A stretch of 64,000 bases of DNA from Desulforapulum autotrophicum (GTDB lineage: Bacteria; Desulfobacterota; Desulfobacteria; Desulfobacterales; Desulfolunaceae): positions 124,001-188,000 of the forward strand of contig DYJE01000002.1 of assembly GCA_020723285.1 (NCBI GenBank), read 5' to 3'. Numbering within the stretch: the first letter of the stretch is position 1; every line of letters begins with the position of its first letter. Positions 9,110 to 17,593 of this stretch are shown piece by piece. The notes under the pieces were generated by a model. That model was not told the DNA's origin. It did no database searches and saw nothing but the letters and a program-made list of their open reading frames with translations. A program made the translations under genes and the position numbers.

Positions 9110-10348
9110 TCACGGAATGGTTTTTTCGATACGATATATCCTGTCCATCAGGGGGGGATGGGAATAGTTGAGCAGAACGTAAAATGGGTGCGGGAAAAGA
9201 TTGCCAAGGTTGTTGACGCTAAGCTTGATCAGAGCTTCTTTGATGGACCGGTTGTCTTGGGTTGTGATGACGGCGAACCGGTCAGCCTCGTACTCGTTCT
9301 TTCGCGAGTACATGTTCATCAGGATATGTGAGAAGAAATCAACGGGCGTGAACAGCATGCTGAAAAAGACCAAGCCGGCGTAAACCGACACATGTTCCAT
9401 GTAAAATGCGTCAAAAAGGCCTTTTCTTGAAAGACATAAGGAAAGAATATAAAACATGAAACCCGACTGTAAGATTGCGATCACAAGATTCTTTTTAATA
9501 TGGTTTAATTTGAAATGACCCATTTCATGAGCAAGAACCCCAACCAGTTCAGGAACTGTATGTTGTTCGATCAATGTGTCGTACAAAACGATACGCTTGC
9601 TTTTGCCAAAACCTGTAAAAAAAGCGTTTGATTTGGACGACCTTTTAGAACCGTCCATTCGAAATACGTGGGTCAAAGGGAACGCGATGGACGCCGCGTA
9701 TTCCATCAATGATTTTTTAAGATCCCCTTCTTCAATAGGTTCAAAGGTGTTGAAAAGAGGCATGATCACCGAAGGGACAAGAAACTGCATGATCAGCATG
9801 AAGATGACCACTGTGATCCAGCAGACTATCCAGGCGTAGGGTCCTGTTCGTTCGAAAAAAAGAAGGATGACGGCAAGTAAAGGACCGCCAATGCCAACGG
9901 CCAAAACAATCCCCTTGACTGTGTCTGTTATGAAAACTTTGACCGAAGTTTTGTTGAAGCCGAATGCTTCTTCGATAACGAATGTGTCATATATACTGAA
10001 GGGAAGAAAAATCAAAGCTTTGCCTGCAACAAGAATCCCAATGAATAGAACACCGGATGACACAGGGCCCAGATTGTAATTTCGAATGATCTGATCCAGA
10101 ACATTGAATCCACCCAAAAACCAGAACACGAGAATCAGTGCGAGTGAAAAAGTGGACGTTAGCCATCCGAAGCGGGTGTTGACACGAAGGTACTCCTGGG
10201 ATTTTCTGTATGAATTCTGATCATGATAGCCTGCCAATGATTCTGGAAGATCTGTTTTCAGTTTTCTGAGATTAAGAACATCCGCCAAGATATTGATGGC
10301 AAATTCGCTTACAAGAGCTATCAGGATGATAACAGCAAAAAGATTCAT
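9110..10348 (-). CDS. M48-family (Ste24/CAAX-prenyl-protease-type) membrane zinc protease
   Basis: 412 residues with about six hydrophobic segments (3-20, 62-82, 98-118, 144-164, 170-192, 285-305 and 318-345). The zinc motif H274-E-M-G-H278 and the downstream N-E-Y-E-A-D motif with the third ligand E354 are intact, as is the Ste24-like N-terminal region. In bacteria, enzymes of this type are inner-membrane quality-control proteases; no CAAX substrate is expected. It lies 11 bases downstream of prc on the same strand, so two envelope proteases are probably cotranscribed. Confidence 0.88.
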   Translation of the reverse strand: MNLFAVIILIALVSEFAINILADVLNLRKLKTDLPESLAGYHDQNSYRKSQEYLRVNTRFGWLTSTFSLALILVFWFLGGFNVLDQIIRNYNLGPVSSGVLFIGILVAGKALIFLPFSIYDTFVIEEAFGFNKTSVKVFITDTVKGIVLAVGIGGPLLAVILLFFERTGPYAWIVCWITVVIFMLIMQFLVPSVIMPLFNTFEPIEEGDLKKSLMEYAASIAFPLTHVFRMDGSKRSSKSNAFFTGFGKSKRIVLYDTLIEQHTVPELVGVLAHEMGHFKLNHIKKNLVIAILQSGFMFYILSLCLSRKGLFDAFYMEHVSVYAGLVFFSMLFTPVDFFSHILMNMYSRKNEYEADRFAVITTQDNRSIKEALIKLSVNNLGNLFPHPFYVLLNYSHPPLMDRIYRIEKTIP

Positions 10349-10359
10349 GAAAACGCCTT

Positions 10360-12483
10360 TCAGTTTTTCAATATTCTGATGTAGTCAGCCATGATTTGAT
10401 GACTTTCATGAAGAACCACGTCGTTTTCATTGTTTTTTTCGTTGAATTCTCCCTGGTCTTCCTTTTCCTGAAATTTTTTGAGTTCTTCATAATTTGCGTA
10501 TGGTTTTTTCCCTTTGGCCATCCTCAAGGTGTTTTCCAGTTTCAAAGCCCATTGTTTGGTTTCTTTTTGTTCGGCGATCCGTTTTTTTTCATTTAAAGAA
10601 ATCAGTTTTTTCTTTTCAAGTTCTTTGAAATGGGCGTTGTATTCCAGTAGATATTTGAAATCCGGAGAATTTTTTACACGTTTTTCATGAAGAGCCTTTA
10701 ATTGGGTGGAGAGTGTGTAGAGATTAATATCCATATACGGTCTGAATCGAACAGGATTGGTTTTATCCCAGGGTAAAGCTTCAGGGAGGGCGCTTTCACC
10801 AATTTCATCCATATTGTACAGTGAGGGGAATGTGATATCGGGTATAATTCCTTTGTGCTGGGTGCTTTCACCCAGAATCCTATAAAATTTAGCAACCGTT
10901 ATTTTCAGCTGGCCTTGATTCAGATCGATCAGAGACTGAACAGTTCCTTTCCCGAATGTCTGGGAACCAAGAATGATACCCCGTTTATGGTCTCGGATGG
11001 CTCCGGCAAAAATCTCCGAAGCTGATGCACTCATTCTGTTTACAAGAACAGCCAAGGGACCTGAATATGCGATTTCGGGATTATCATCGGGATAGGTAGA
11101 GAAACTGTTTTTCGATGATCTGACGATAACCGTTGGCCCGGTTTTTATAAAAAGACCGGTTAAACTGGTTGCTTCGTGAAGAGCACCGCCACCGTTTTCA
11201 CGGAGATCGACAATCACACCGTCCACATTCTCCGCTTTCAGTTCATCAAGAAGCTTTTTAACATCTCGTGTGGTGCTTTTATAATCCGGGGCACCATTTT
11301 GAAATGCATTGAAATCAATGTAGAAAGCCGGAATCGATATGACTCCGATTTTATAATTTCGATCTGTGTTCTTGATGGTGACAACGCTTTTTTTGGCAGC
11401 CTGTTCTTCAAGCTTAACCGTATTTCTCGTTATTTTGATTGTTTTTGTCTGATGATCGTCGGTTGAAGTTGAAGGAATGATTTTAAGGGCTACTACGGTG
11501 CCTTTTGGGCCACGAATCATTTGAACCACATCGTCAAGACGCCATCCGATGACTTCCACAAGGTCCCCTTCGTTCCCCTGGCCCACTGCTATGATTCTAT
11601 CTCCCGCCTTGAGCAGGTTTGACTTGTCTGCAGGTCCTGCCGGTACGATCCTGACGACTTTTGTATATTCGTTTTCAGTCTGGAGAAGGGCACCGATACC
11701 TTCTAAAGATAAACTCATCCGGATGTTGAAATCTTCGGACGCCCGCGGGGAAAAATACTGGGTATGCGGATCATACATCCTCGTGAAAGAGTTCATATAG
11801 ATTCTGAACGCGTCTTCACTTTTCATCTGACTTGCACGTGTGAGCTGATTTTTGTATTTCTTTCTGAGAGCTGTCTTGATATTTTTTTCCGGCTTGTCAG
11901 AAAGTTTGATGTTCAGGATGTCGTTTTTTATGCGTTTTTGCCAGATGCTGTTTAATTCGTTAATATTAACAGGCCACGGCTGATTTTTTCTTTCGATATC
12001 AAAATAATCGTTTTCGTTAAAATTAAAATTCTTGAAACAGCAATCAAGCTGATTGATGGAATATATCAGTCTTTCGATCATACGCTGTTGATAACGGTTA
12101 AAGATATCGTAGGCAGACTTAAGATTCCCATTTTTTAAATCGTTATCGAGTTGAGTCCTGTAAACGTCAAACTCTTTGATGTCCGATAAAAGAAGATAGC
12201 TTCGAGATCCGTCAAGGTCTTCAAGGTACTTATCAAGAAGATTTCGTGAAAAATCATCGTTGATTTTCATGTCTTTGAAATGCTTGTGTTCAAGATTTTT
12301 AAGGATATTGATGCTTGTTGCCGTGTGAATCTTTTCAGGGCCGAGGGGTTTGTAATATTTCTGGATCGTAAGGGTTTCAGCACTTGAACGAGGGGTATTT
12401 CTATCGTTTCCATCCGCGTATAGGAGGGTGATGGCTAAAAAGAAGGTTAATGCGGCCGAAAAAAAGACCTTTTGGGTTTTCAT
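10360..12483 (-). CDS. prc: Tail-specific protease Prc (S41A, C-terminal processing)
   Basis: 707 residues with a Sec signal peptide (about 1-23). The order is an N-terminal helical lid (about 45-235), a PDZ domain (about 255-340; G-I-G-A-L-L, G-D-R-I-I-A-V-G), the S41 catalytic domain and a C-terminal helical region with Lys/Glu-rich coils. By analogy with E. coli Prc (Ser, Asp +11, Lys +25) the catalytic residues are S487, D498 and K512 in S-A-S-A-S-E-I-F and F-G-K-G-T. Prc is periplasmic and trims C-termini of envelope proteins and peptidoglycan hydrolases. A CCAAGGAG site precedes the ATG. It is the first gene of a two-gene unit with the M48 protease. Confidence 0.92.
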   Translation of the reverse strand: MKTQKVFFSAALTFFLAITLLYADGNDRNTPRSSAETLTIQKYYKPLGPEKIHTATSINILKNLEHKHFKDMKINDDFSRNLLDKYLEDLDGSRSYLLLSDIKEFDVYRTQLDNDLKNGNLKSAYDIFNRYQQRMIERLIYSINQLDCCFKNFNFNENDYFDIERKNQPWPVNINELNSIWQKRIKNDILNIKLSDKPEKNIKTALRKKYKNQLTRASQMKSEDAFRIYMNSFTRMYDPHTQYFSPRASEDFNIRMSLSLEGIGALLQTENEYTKVVRIVPAGPADKSNLLKAGDRIIAVGQGNEGDLVEVIGWRLDDVVQMIRGPKGTVVALKIIPSTSTDDHQTKTIKITRNTVKLEEQAAKKSVVTIKNTDRNYKIGVISIPAFYIDFNAFQNGAPDYKSTTRDVKKLLDELKAENVDGVIVDLRENGGGALHEATSLTGLFIKTGPTVIVRSSKNSFSTYPDDNPEIAYSGPLAVLVNRMSASASEIFAGAIRDHKRGIILGSQTFGKGTVQSLIDLNQGQLKITVAKFYRILGESTQHKGIIPDITFPSLYNMDEIGESALPEALPWDKTNPVRFRPYMDINLYTLSTQLKALHEKRVKNSPDFKYLLEYNAHFKELEKKKLISLNEKKRIAEQKETKQWALKLENTLRMAKGKKPYANYEELKKFQEKEDQGEFNEKNNENDVVLHESHQIMADYIRILKN

Positions 12484-12799
12484 GAATATCTCCTTGGGGG
12501 ACAGGATAATGAATCCAAGCGGAATCAGCTAAAATCAAATTTTTTGTTTATAACATAATTTTAATGCCATGGTGAAAAATATAATGCGGTTTAAATAAAA
12601 ACTTCCTTCAAGACCCTATGGTTTGGGGTTTCCCGGAACCGGTTGGGGTATTACCCCATTAATTTAAAGGAATCATCTTATATACACTCAGAAGGTTTTT
12701 TTTTATGATGTGCACAAATGAACATTGTTTGTTCCAGTGATGCCATAAGAAATTCCATAAACAAATTGATTATCAGATCCGGAAAAAAGAGAGGTGGAT
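12484..12799. other. Intergenic region between prc and the small coiled-coil gene
   Basis: About 316 bases between divergent genes with no credible ORF. It is AT-rich except for a G/C-rich patch around 12610-12660 that contains the palindrome annotated separately. Promoters for both flanking genes must lie here, but I cannot place -35/-10 elements with confidence. Confidence 0.6.
12644..12658. promoter_or_regulatory. Operator-like palindrome
   Basis: Perfect 7-base arms (TGGGGTA / TACCCCA) around a single central T. It lies between the divergent prc and small-protein genes, about 145 bases before the latter. No T run follows, so a protein-binding site is more likely than a terminator. The binding protein is unknown. 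Confidence 0.35.
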
Positions 12800-13009
12800 A
12801 TGCCGACACTAGAGGAAAGAATGGTTGAAAGTATCGAAGACCTTGAAGCAAGGCTTATTGAGCGCGAAGATGCGTTTGAAATTTCACCGAGGATGTCCGA
12901 ATACATCGAAATGATGGAAAAATATCTCTTATCTCTGGAAGAACGTGTTGTGGCCATGGAAAAAAAACTCAGGGAAGATTATTATCCCATACACATCATA
13001 ACAAATTGA
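12800..13009 (+). CDS. Small coiled-coil protein of unknown function
   Basis: 69 residues, acidic and rich in Glu, Met and Leu, almost entirely predicted helix. Heptad-like spacing of Leu/Met/Ile (L-E-E-R-M, L-E-A-R-L, Y-L-L-S-L-E-E-R) suggests a dimeric or trimeric coiled coil up to residue 58, followed by a short tail ending I-H-I-I-T-N. ATG 12800 is preferred: a GAGAGG site lies just upstream, while GTG 12794 would overlap it. A perfect terminator follows 21 bases after the stop. I do not recognise the family; the signals around it argue that it is a real single-gene unit. Confidence 0.7.
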   Translation: MPTLEERMVESIEDLEARLIEREDAFEISPRMSEYIEMMEKYLLSLEERVVAMEKKLREDYYPIHIITN

Positions 13010-13030
13010 ACGCTAAGACGAATGATTGTA

Positions 13031-13064
13031 AAAGGGGGTTAAACCAGACGGTTTAACCCCCTTT
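13031..13064. terminator. Strong bidirectional terminator hairpin
   Basis: Perfect 15-base arms at 13031-13045 and 13050-13064 with an AGAC loop. The arms start with AAA and end with TTT, so the hairpin carries short A/T edges in both directions. It serves the small coiled-coil gene on + and the convergent aminotransferase gene on -. Confidence 0.85.
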
Positions 13065-13092
13065 GCTGTTTTTGAGGAGGAATATTCGATGA

Positions 13093-14391
13093 TCAGGAAT
13101 GGATGTATTCTTCGACGGCATCCACGATCGTTTCCCATGTCCATCGTCTTTTTTCATCATCTGTTTCAAGCAGTGTGATCCTAAAGCCCTTCCGGGTACA
13201 GCAGAATCCGGTCAGCGGAACTACACAGATTCCTTTCGCGGCAAGAAGGTAATAGACAAAACGTTTGTCCACTTCAACGCCTTTGACCTTTTCCTCTATA
13301 TACTGTCGAACAGCCGGGTCTTGGATATCAAGTTTCTGATTCTGGTTAAGAATACCATCTTCAAAAAGAACGGCCATGTAAAAGGCACCTTTGGGTTTTA
13401 TGATCTTTAACGCAGGAGTTTTGGTCAAAATCGTGTAGGCTTCTTCAACCCGGGACTCGAACATTTTCTTTCTGTGAGTCAGGTGATCGATATACCGAGG
13501 ATCTCCAATGACTTTGGGTATGGAGTACTGGGGAAGGCTTGTTGAACAGACCTCGAGCATTTTAGCGCTGACGATGCTTTGAATATACTGTTTGAACATG
13601 GGGTATTTATCCTGATTGAACACTTCAATCCACCCGCATCGAGCGCCGGGCCATGGGTATTCTTTTGAGATACCGCGCAAGGCAACGCCCGGCACATCAC
13701 CGATCACCTCGCTCAAATGTACGGTGGCTGCATCTTCATAAACGATATGGGCGTATATCTCATCACAGATCACAAACAGCTTGTATCTTCTGGCGATATC
13801 GACCATTTTTTCAAGAATGTCTTTGGGATACACAGCCCCGGTGGGATTGTCGGGATTGATGATCAGGATACCGGCAATGGCATCGTTGTATTTCACTTTG
13901 TTTTCAATGTCTGTCAGATCGGGCATCCAGTTGTTCTGGGGATCGAGCTCATAAGTCAGGTGGCTGTATCCCGAATGGGCGGCTTCAGCGGACGAATGCG
14001 TCGAATAGGCTGGAGAAGGACCAATGACACGGGCTTCACGCTTGAGAAATCCGAATATTTTTGCCACGGCATCTCCAAGGCCATTGAAAAAAACAATGTC
14101 ATTCTTGGATATCTGACATCCACCGCGCTTGTTGACCTGGTCTGCAAGAAAAACCTGGGTGGATTCAACGCCCCTCGTTGCAACATAACCATATGTTTTA
14201 TCATCAGATACAAGGTCGGTTATGATGTTTTTGATCCAGTCCGGAACTTTTTCCCCTTTGGTAATGGGATCACCGATATTTTCCCAGGTGATTTCAACAC
14301 CCAGTTGTTTCAGTTCTTCTGCTACGGCTACAATTTCTCTGATTTCATATGATAGTTGCCTTGAGCCAGCGTGGACAATGTCTCTTCTCAT
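13093..14391 (-). CDS. PLP-dependent aminotransferase, fold type I (class I/II)
   Basis: 432 residues. Residues visible for this fold are N-P-D-N-P-T-G at 179-185, D210 in C-D-E-I-Y (binds the pyridine nitrogen), and the PLP lysine K243 in G-I-S-K-E-Y-P-W-P-G, followed by R-C-G-W. The S-K-E-Y-P-W-P-G form differs from the common S-K-x-x-x-x-x-G spacing and belongs to the alanine/aspartate-type subgroup of about 430 residues found in deltaproteobacteria. It catalyses amino-group transfer to 2-oxoglutarate or pyruvate; the donor cannot be read from the sequence. It is a single gene between terminators. Confidence 0.85.
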   Translation of the reverse strand: MRRDIVHAGSRQLSYEIREIVAVAEELKQLGVEITWENIGDPITKGEKVPDWIKNIITDLVSDDKTYGYVATRGVESTQVFLADQVNKRGGCQISKNDIVFFNGLGDAVAKIFGFLKREARVIGPSPAYSTHSSAEAAHSGYSHLTYELDPQNNWMPDLTDIENKVKYNDAIAGILIINPDNPTGAVYPKDILEKMVDIARRYKLFVICDEIYAHIVYEDAATVHLSEVIGDVPGVALRGISKEYPWPGARCGWIEVFNQDKYPMFKQYIQSIVSAKMLEVCSTSLPQYSIPKVIGDPRYIDHLTHRKKMFESRVEEAYTILTKTPALKIIKPKGAFYMAVLFEDGILNQNQKLDIQDPAVRQYIEEKVKGVEVDKRFVYYLLAAKGICVVPLTGFCCTRKGFRITLLETDDEKRRWTWETIVDAVEEYIHS

Positions 14392-14545
14392 GTTGGAATA
14401 ACCTCAAACGGTTTTTTTTAGAATATATAAATGTCACAATTTTCAAAGCTTGTTAATTTATCAGCAAGACGATTAATTGTAAAGAATTGTTTTTCAAAAG
14501 TAATTTGATAATAAAACTTTTCAGGATGTTGCGCACTTAAACAGC

Positions 14546-14579
14546 AAAGGCGCAAGTCACTATCATGACTCGCGCCTTT
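14546..14579 (-). terminator. Terminator hairpin downstream of the EF-G-like gene
   Basis: Arms 14546-14559 and 14566-14579 are 14 bases with one mismatch and a six-base loop; the outer part AAAGGCGC/GCGCCTTT is perfect. It lies 40 bases past the stop of the EF-G-like gene on -, with T-rich sequence shortly after. It may also insulate the aminotransferase promoter. Confidence 0.8.
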
Positions 14580-14618
14580 GTTTAAAAATGGATAAGTCGA
14601 ATCTGTCAGGTCATGTTA

Positions 14619-16694
14619 TTATTTGGCAGCTTCCTGTTCAGCTTTGACTTTTTCAACAATTTTTGATGCGATTTCTCCGGGAACCTCATCGTAATGGGAC
14701 AGCTCCATGGTAAACGTTCCACGCGCACCGGTCATGGAATTCAAATCCGATGCATACATGAGGATTTCGCTCATGGGGACATTGGCGTTGATGATCTGGT
14801 ATTTTCCTTCGCTGTCCATTCCAAGAACCCGTCCACGGCGAGAGTTCAGGTCGCCCATGATATCACCGGTAAAATCATCAGGCGCGATGACCGAAACTTT
14901 CATGATCGGCTCAAGAAGGACAGGGCCCGCAGTCTCAGAAGCTTTTTTGAAAGCCAGAGCACCGGCAATTTTGAACGCCATTTCTGATGAATCCACAGCG
15001 TGGTATGATCCGTCATCCAGGGTGACTTTAAAATCCACGCAGGGGAATCCGGCGAGACAACCTCTCACGGCTGTTTCTACAATGCCCTTTTCAATGGCGG
15101 GGATATAGTTCCTGGGTACAGAGCCGCCGACAATGGCATCAACAAATTCGAATCCGCCGCCGCGCGGCAGGGGTTCCATCTGGATCCAGCAATCACCAAA
15201 CTGCCCGTGACCGCCGGATTGTTTCTTGTGTCTGCCCTGAACACGGACTTTCTTTTTAACTGTTTCACGATATGGAACCTTGGGTGCTTTAAGAGCCATT
15301 TCAACATTGAATTTTCGTTTTACTTTTTCAATGGTGGCTTCAATGTGTATCATGCCTACACCTGAAACAAGAATTTCCTTTGTCTCTGCATTCCGTGAAA
15401 GATAAAGGGCGCTGTCTTCTTCCTGAAGACGTGTCAGAGATGAATATATTTTGTCTTCATCGCCTTGTTTCGTCGCTTCAACTGCAAATGAAATGACCGG
15501 TGCGATGGGCTTTGTTTTTTCGAATTCGATTTTGTTGTTGTCCGCGCACAGTGAATCGCCCGTAAAGGTTTCTTTTAATTTTGCGAAGGCGACGATAGTT
15601 CCGGGACCGGCCTGGTCAATGGTTTTCTGCTCTTTTCCCTGAAGGATAAGAAGCTGTGTGTATCGTTCTTTTGCGCTTTTATTGACATTGTAGAGAGAGC
15701 CGTCCTTCGTCAATGTTCCTGTAACGATCTTGAAAACCGAAAGTCTTCCGGCATACGGATCCACGATGGTTTTAAAAACAAAACCGGCAAGCGGGGCATT
15801 GGCGTCAACCTTGACTTCGATCTCGTTGCCTGAAGAGTCTTTGGCTTTGAAGGGTTTACGTTCAAGAGGCGTAGGCATGCAGTTTACGATGAAATCGCTG
15901 AGAAGATCCACACCGATATTGTGAGTCGCCGAACCCAGAAGAACGGGCATAAACTGCCTGTTTTTAGTTCCTGTCTGGAGCGCCTTGATCAGTTCGCTGT
16001 CCGCTATTTCTCCGCCTTCCAGATAACGTTCAAGAAGTTCGTCATCCGCTTCAGCGATGTTTTCTATCAATTCAGCGCGTTCAGCTTCAACATCATCCGC
16101 CATATCTGCGGGTATATCCGTGGCTGTGGCTTTTCCGTCTTTGTATACAAAGGCTTTGTTGGCGATAAGATCGACAACACCTTTGAAATCTCCTTTTTCA
16201 CCTAGGGGCAGCTGAAGAAGAATGGGTTTGGGTTCCAGCTGATCCACAGCGCTCTGAAACGCTTTTCTGTAATCCGATCGTTCCTGATCCAGTTTGTTGA
16301 TAAAAGCGACACAGGGTTGTTCGTTGTCTTTGGCAAATTGTACGGCCTGCTCAGTACGTACTTCAACACCACTGGCCGATTCGATAACCACGACAGCTCC
16401 GTCAGCGGCAGGCAGGCTTGTTTTTGCATCTGAAAAAAAGTTCTGATCACCCGGCGTGTCAATGAGGCTTATGATATTCTTTTTCCATTTGTACTGGTAA
16501 AAGCTGCTGTTGATGGACGCACTTCTTTTACGTTCCTCTTCATCATAATCCATGATGGTGTTTCCGTCTTCCACACGTCCCATTCTGTTGGTTTCACCGG
16601 AATTGAAAATCATGGCTTCAGCCAGAGACGTTTTACCGGCGCCGCCATGGGCGACCAAGGCGACATTTCTCACTTTTTCAGATTCAAGATTCAT
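14619..16694 (-). CDS. EF-G-like translation GTPase (second EF-G paralogue)
   Basis: 691 residues with all EF-G domains. The G motifs depart from canonical EF-G: G1 is A15-H-G-G-A-G-K-T-S23 (not H-I-D-A-G-K-T-T), G3 is D-T-P-G-D-Q (not D-T-P-G-H-V) and G4 is N-K-L-D-Q. This pattern marks the EF-G-like paralogue group (FusA2/EF-G-II type) that coexists with a canonical EF-G. The switch-II His next to G3, needed for ribosome-stimulated hydrolysis, is Asp here. Domain IV (G-R-H-K-K-Q-S-G-G-H-G-Q-F-G-D) is well conserved. The cellular role of these paralogues is unclear. It is a single-gene unit ending at a terminator and is not in a str operon. Confidence 0.88.
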   Translation of the reverse strand: MNLESEKVRNVALVAHGGAGKTSLAEAMIFNSGETNRMGRVEDGNTIMDYDEEERKRSASINSSFYQYKWKKNIISLIDTPGDQNFFSDAKTSLPAADGAVVVIESASGVEVRTEQAVQFAKDNEQPCVAFINKLDQERSDYRKAFQSAVDQLEPKPILLQLPLGEKGDFKGVVDLIANKAFVYKDGKATATDIPADMADDVEAERAELIENIAEADDELLERYLEGGEIADSELIKALQTGTKNRQFMPVLLGSATHNIGVDLLSDFIVNCMPTPLERKPFKAKDSSGNEIEVKVDANAPLAGFVFKTIVDPYAGRLSVFKIVTGTLTKDGSLYNVNKSAKERYTQLLILQGKEQKTIDQAGPGTIVAFAKLKETFTGDSLCADNNKIEFEKTKPIAPVISFAVEATKQGDEDKIYSSLTRLQEEDSALYLSRNAETKEILVSGVGMIHIEATIEKVKRKFNVEMALKAPKVPYRETVKKKVRVQGRHKKQSGGHGQFGDCWIQMEPLPRGGGFEFVDAIVGGSVPRNYIPAIEKGIVETAVRGCLAGFPCVDFKVTLDDGSYHAVDSSEMAFKIAGALAFKKASETAGPVLLEPIMKVSVIAPDDFTGDIMGDLNSRRGRVLGMDSEGKYQIINANVPMSEILMYASDLNSMTGARGTFTMELSHYDEVPGEIASKIVEKVKAEQEAAK

Positions 16695-16819
16695 TCACAA
16701 ACCTCCTGTTGGTATTGATTATTTGGCGCGTCGTGGTGTTCTAAATCCTAAAAAATATTTAACGTGCAATAACGGGTTGTTAAAACCAATGTAAACACCG
16801 TTTGCATAAAAATTTCTAT

Positions 16820-17593
16820 CTATACCAGATATTCTCCATATATCAAAGAAATTATGAATTCCCTGTTTCCTTTTGGTCCAAGAACAGGTGAGGGGATCAC
16901 GGCCTGGATATTGAGTTCCAGTTCTTTGAAGAACGATGACAAATCCGCAATCACTTCATCGTGCAGCCGAGGGTCTTTGACAACCCCGCCTTTGCCCACA
17001 CGTCCTTTTCCCACCTCGAACTGGGGTTTTATCAGTGCAAGAATTCTTGCTTTGTCAGAGAGGAAGCCAAGGACAGCCGGCACAACCAGTTTAAGGGAGA
17101 TAAACGACGTATCTATTGTCGCAAGATCAATCCGGTCATGAATCATGTCTCTTGAAAGATACCTGATATTGGTTCTTTCAATCGAGACAACACGAGGATC
17201 CTGCCTCAGTTTCCATGCAAGCTGTCCATACCCCACATCAACTGCGTAAACCCTGGACGCACCGAACTGAAGAAGACAGTCCGTGAATCCTCCTGTGGAT
17301 GCTCCGACATCAAGACATACATGATTACAAATATCCATATCAAGATGTTTCAAGGCGTTTTCCAGCTTGAGTGCCCCGCGGCTGACATAGGGGAATTCCG
17401 GAGCTCTTACCATTATATCGGAATCTTCGAACACATTTTCGCCGGGCTTGTCCATCCGTCGGTCATCCACAAAGACATGGCCCGCCATAATGACAGACTG
17501 GGCCCGCTGACGGCTTTCACACAAACCTTTTTCAACCAGAAGGACATCCAGTCTTTTTTTAACGGTTTTTTGTTTTGTTTCCTTTTCAGACAT
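16820..17593 (-). CDS. tlyA: TlyA-family rRNA 2'-O-methyltransferase
   Basis: 257 residues. An N-terminal S4 RNA-binding domain (about 12-70; R-L-D-V-L-L-V-E-K-G-L, V-I-M-A-G-H-V-F-V) is followed by an FtsJ-like Rossmann methyltransferase (about 90-250) with the SAM motif D-V-G-A-S-T-G-G-F-T-D and the catalytic-lysine strand I-K-P-Q-F-E-V-G-K. Family members 2'-O-methylate rRNA (16S/23S in mycobacteria); many are misnamed hemolysins. It overlaps the dxs stop by eight bases and closes the xseA-xseB-ispA-dxs-tlyA operon, a common order. Confidence 0.92.
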   Translation of the reverse strand: MSEKETKQKTVKKRLDVLLVEKGLCESRQRAQSVIMAGHVFVDDRRMDKPGENVFEDSDIMVRAPEFPYVSRGALKLENALKHLDMDICNHVCLDVGASTGGFTDCLLQFGASRVYAVDVGYGQLAWKLRQDPRVVSIERTNIRYLSRDMIHDRIDLATIDTSFISLKLVVPAVLGFLSDKARILALIKPQFEVGKGRVGKGGVVKDPRLHDEVIADLSSFFKELELNIQAVIPSPVLGPKGNREFIISLIYGEYLV

